Shown here: positions 5,200 to 5,640 of the stretch, one piece after another
Layout: every line of letters begins with the position of its first letter
How positions within the stretch are numbered: the stretch's first letter is position 1
Origin: Parcubacteria group bacterium CG11_big_fil_rev_8_21_14_0_20_39_22
Lineage (GTDB): Bacteria; Patescibacteriota; Minisyncoccia; Phycocordibacterales; GCA-002787175
Direction of reading: 5' to 3'
Assembly: GCA_002787175.1 (NCBI GenBank)
Contig: PCWC01000058.1
Location: forward strand, 1-5,640
DNA length: 5,640 nucleotides
Program-made: the position numbers and the translations under genes
The notes under the pieces: model-generated
Databases searched by the model: none
Seen by the model: the letters and a program-made list of their open reading frames with translations, nothing else
What the model was told of the DNA's origin: nothing

Positions 5200-5384
5200 A
5201 GAAACTGTCTGAAGTCTCGACGCAAAATATAGCCATAAACAGAAGCTCGCCCGCCAAAACTGTAAAATTCCAGCTACAAAACTTCGATTCAGCCTCGCCA
5301 TATTTCAATATGACTCGACTTCCATCTCGTTTTTCGCTCGGAATTTTACAGTTTTCATCGGACGCGAGACTTCAGGCAGTTTCT
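5200..5384. repeat. Nested long inverted repeat (about 185 bp foldback)
   Basis: The outer arms are 5200-5219 (AGAAACTGTCTGAAGTCTCG) and 5365-5384, pairing over 20 positions with one mismatch that becomes a U-G wobble in plus-strand RNA. The inner arms are 5256-5271 (AAAACTGTAAAATTCC) and 5340-5355, a perfect 16-bp match. At the centre, CATATT (5299-5304) and AATATG (5307-5312) form a small palindrome on exactly the same axis (5305.5) as the inner arms. The left side carries about 27 extra bases between outer and inner arms. No open frame of note is inside. It could be a small non-autonomous mobile element or a structured RNA; no target duplication is evident. Confidence 0.7.
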
Positions 5385-5444
5385 TAGAAATCAAATTTCA
5401 AATCTGGGAGAGGTAATTCTTCGCTCCCTCACCCTTTAGAAAGG

Positions 5445-5481
5445 AAAAAACCCGTTTTCTGAAAGCAAACGGTTGGGTTTT
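5445..5481. terminator. Possible two-way intrinsic terminator
   Basis: AAAACCC (5447-5453) pairs with GGGTTTT (5475-5481) and GTTT (5454-5457) with AAAC (5467-5470), leaving a GGTT bulge and a 9-base loop. Read on the minus strand the stem is followed by six T's (5445-5450), partly shared with the stem; on the plus strand it ends in four T's. It could insulate the dcw operon from a minus-strand gene lying to the right of the window. The stem is short and bulged, so support is moderate. Confidence 0.4.
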
Positions 5482-5640
5482 AATGTGGTAAAAATACCTT
5501 ATTTAAGCCACTTTTCCGGATGATCAAGAATCTGGAGACATTTTAGGTCTTGTTTTCCCAATTTCCACATATAACAAAAAGGAGTAAAGGCGATTTTTAG
5601 GTGCTAAATTTAACTCCTGTTAAGCAATTCGGAGATGACT
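5482..5640. other. Right end without a convincing gene
   Basis: The whole stretch from 5011 to the window end lacks a supported gene; its left part holds the control region and repeats listed separately. In this last part a 23-codon minus-strand frame (5499-5570, MWKLGKQDLK... ending HPEKWLK) sits 18 bases before the possible terminator, without a ribosome binding site. A foldback pairs AGGAGT (5580-5585) with ACTCCT (5613-5618); on the minus strand the second arm runs into five T's. A GTG at 5601 opens a 13-codon plus-strand frame to the edge. None of these is strong enough to call. Confidence 0.4.

Noticed and set aside
5122..5301. 59-aa minus-strand frame (MARLNRSFVAGILQF...)
   Set aside because: It runs through half of the nested inverted repeat, a heptamer array and most of the 21-bp hairpin. 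The repeats explain the bases, and the peptide looks random, with no start signal.
5485..5515. GTGGTAAAA (plus) and AAAAGTGG (minus) as extra MraZ boxes
   Set aside because: They face each other, are not in a 10-bp register and lie about 400 bases from the operon start.
5499..5570. 23-codon minus-strand frame ending near the terminator
   Set aside because: Too short, no ribosome binding site and an in-frame stop close upstream; it could be a decayed gene end but nothing identifies it.
5601..5640. Plus-strand gene start at GTG 5601 behind AAGGAG
   Set aside because: The AAGGAG is 16 bases away, too far, and only 13 codons are visible before the window ends.

Overview
The window is the front part of a division and cell wall (dcw) cluster, read entirely on the minus strand. 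In transcription order it holds a candidate 39-codon leader ORF, mraZ, rsmH (mraW), a small membrane protein in the ftsL slot, ftsI (a class B penicillin-binding protein) and murF. The DNA is AT-rich, genes are tightly packed and Shine-Dalgarno sequences are weak. RsmH carries an unusual DEPLLM segment, and MurF lacks its usual N-terminal substrate domain. I read these together as a Patescibacteria / Candidate Phyla Radiation (Parcubacteria-like) genome. That is an inference from gene form, not a database result. TGA is used as a stop (mraZ and the leader ORF), which argues against the TGA=Gly code of Gracilibacteria and Absconditabacteria.

Layout by region. Positions 1-132 lie downstream of murF and hold a degenerate 7-bp tandem array that contains the murF stop codon, plus an open frame running off the left edge. 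Positions 133-4904 are the five core genes: mraZ and rsmH overlap by 4 bases (ATGA), the other gaps are 12-76 bases, and a second heptamer array fills the short ftsI-murF gap. Positions 4891-5010 hold the candidate leader ORF, which overlaps the mraZ start out of frame. Positions 5029-5107 look like the operon control region, with GTGG boxes in a 10-bp register (candidate MraZ operator) and candidate -10 elements.

Positions 5108-5640 contain no convincing gene but are full of symmetry: a perfect 21-bp stem with a 6-base loop, a third heptamer array abutting it, a nested inverted repeat of about 185 bp, a stem with T tracts on both strands that could be a two-way terminator, and a weak foldback at the right edge.

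The genes work together in septal wall synthesis. MraZ is the cluster's transcription regulator and RsmH modifies 16S rRNA at the decoding centre. The FtsL-like protein is a bitopic divisome scaffold, FtsI crosslinks septal peptidoglycan, and MurF adds D-Ala-D-Ala to the precursor whose stem peptide FtsI uses. murE, often found between ftsI and murF, is absent here. The core operon is conventional; the points worth following are the leader ORF, the heptamer arrays, the structured elements upstream and the shortened MurF.
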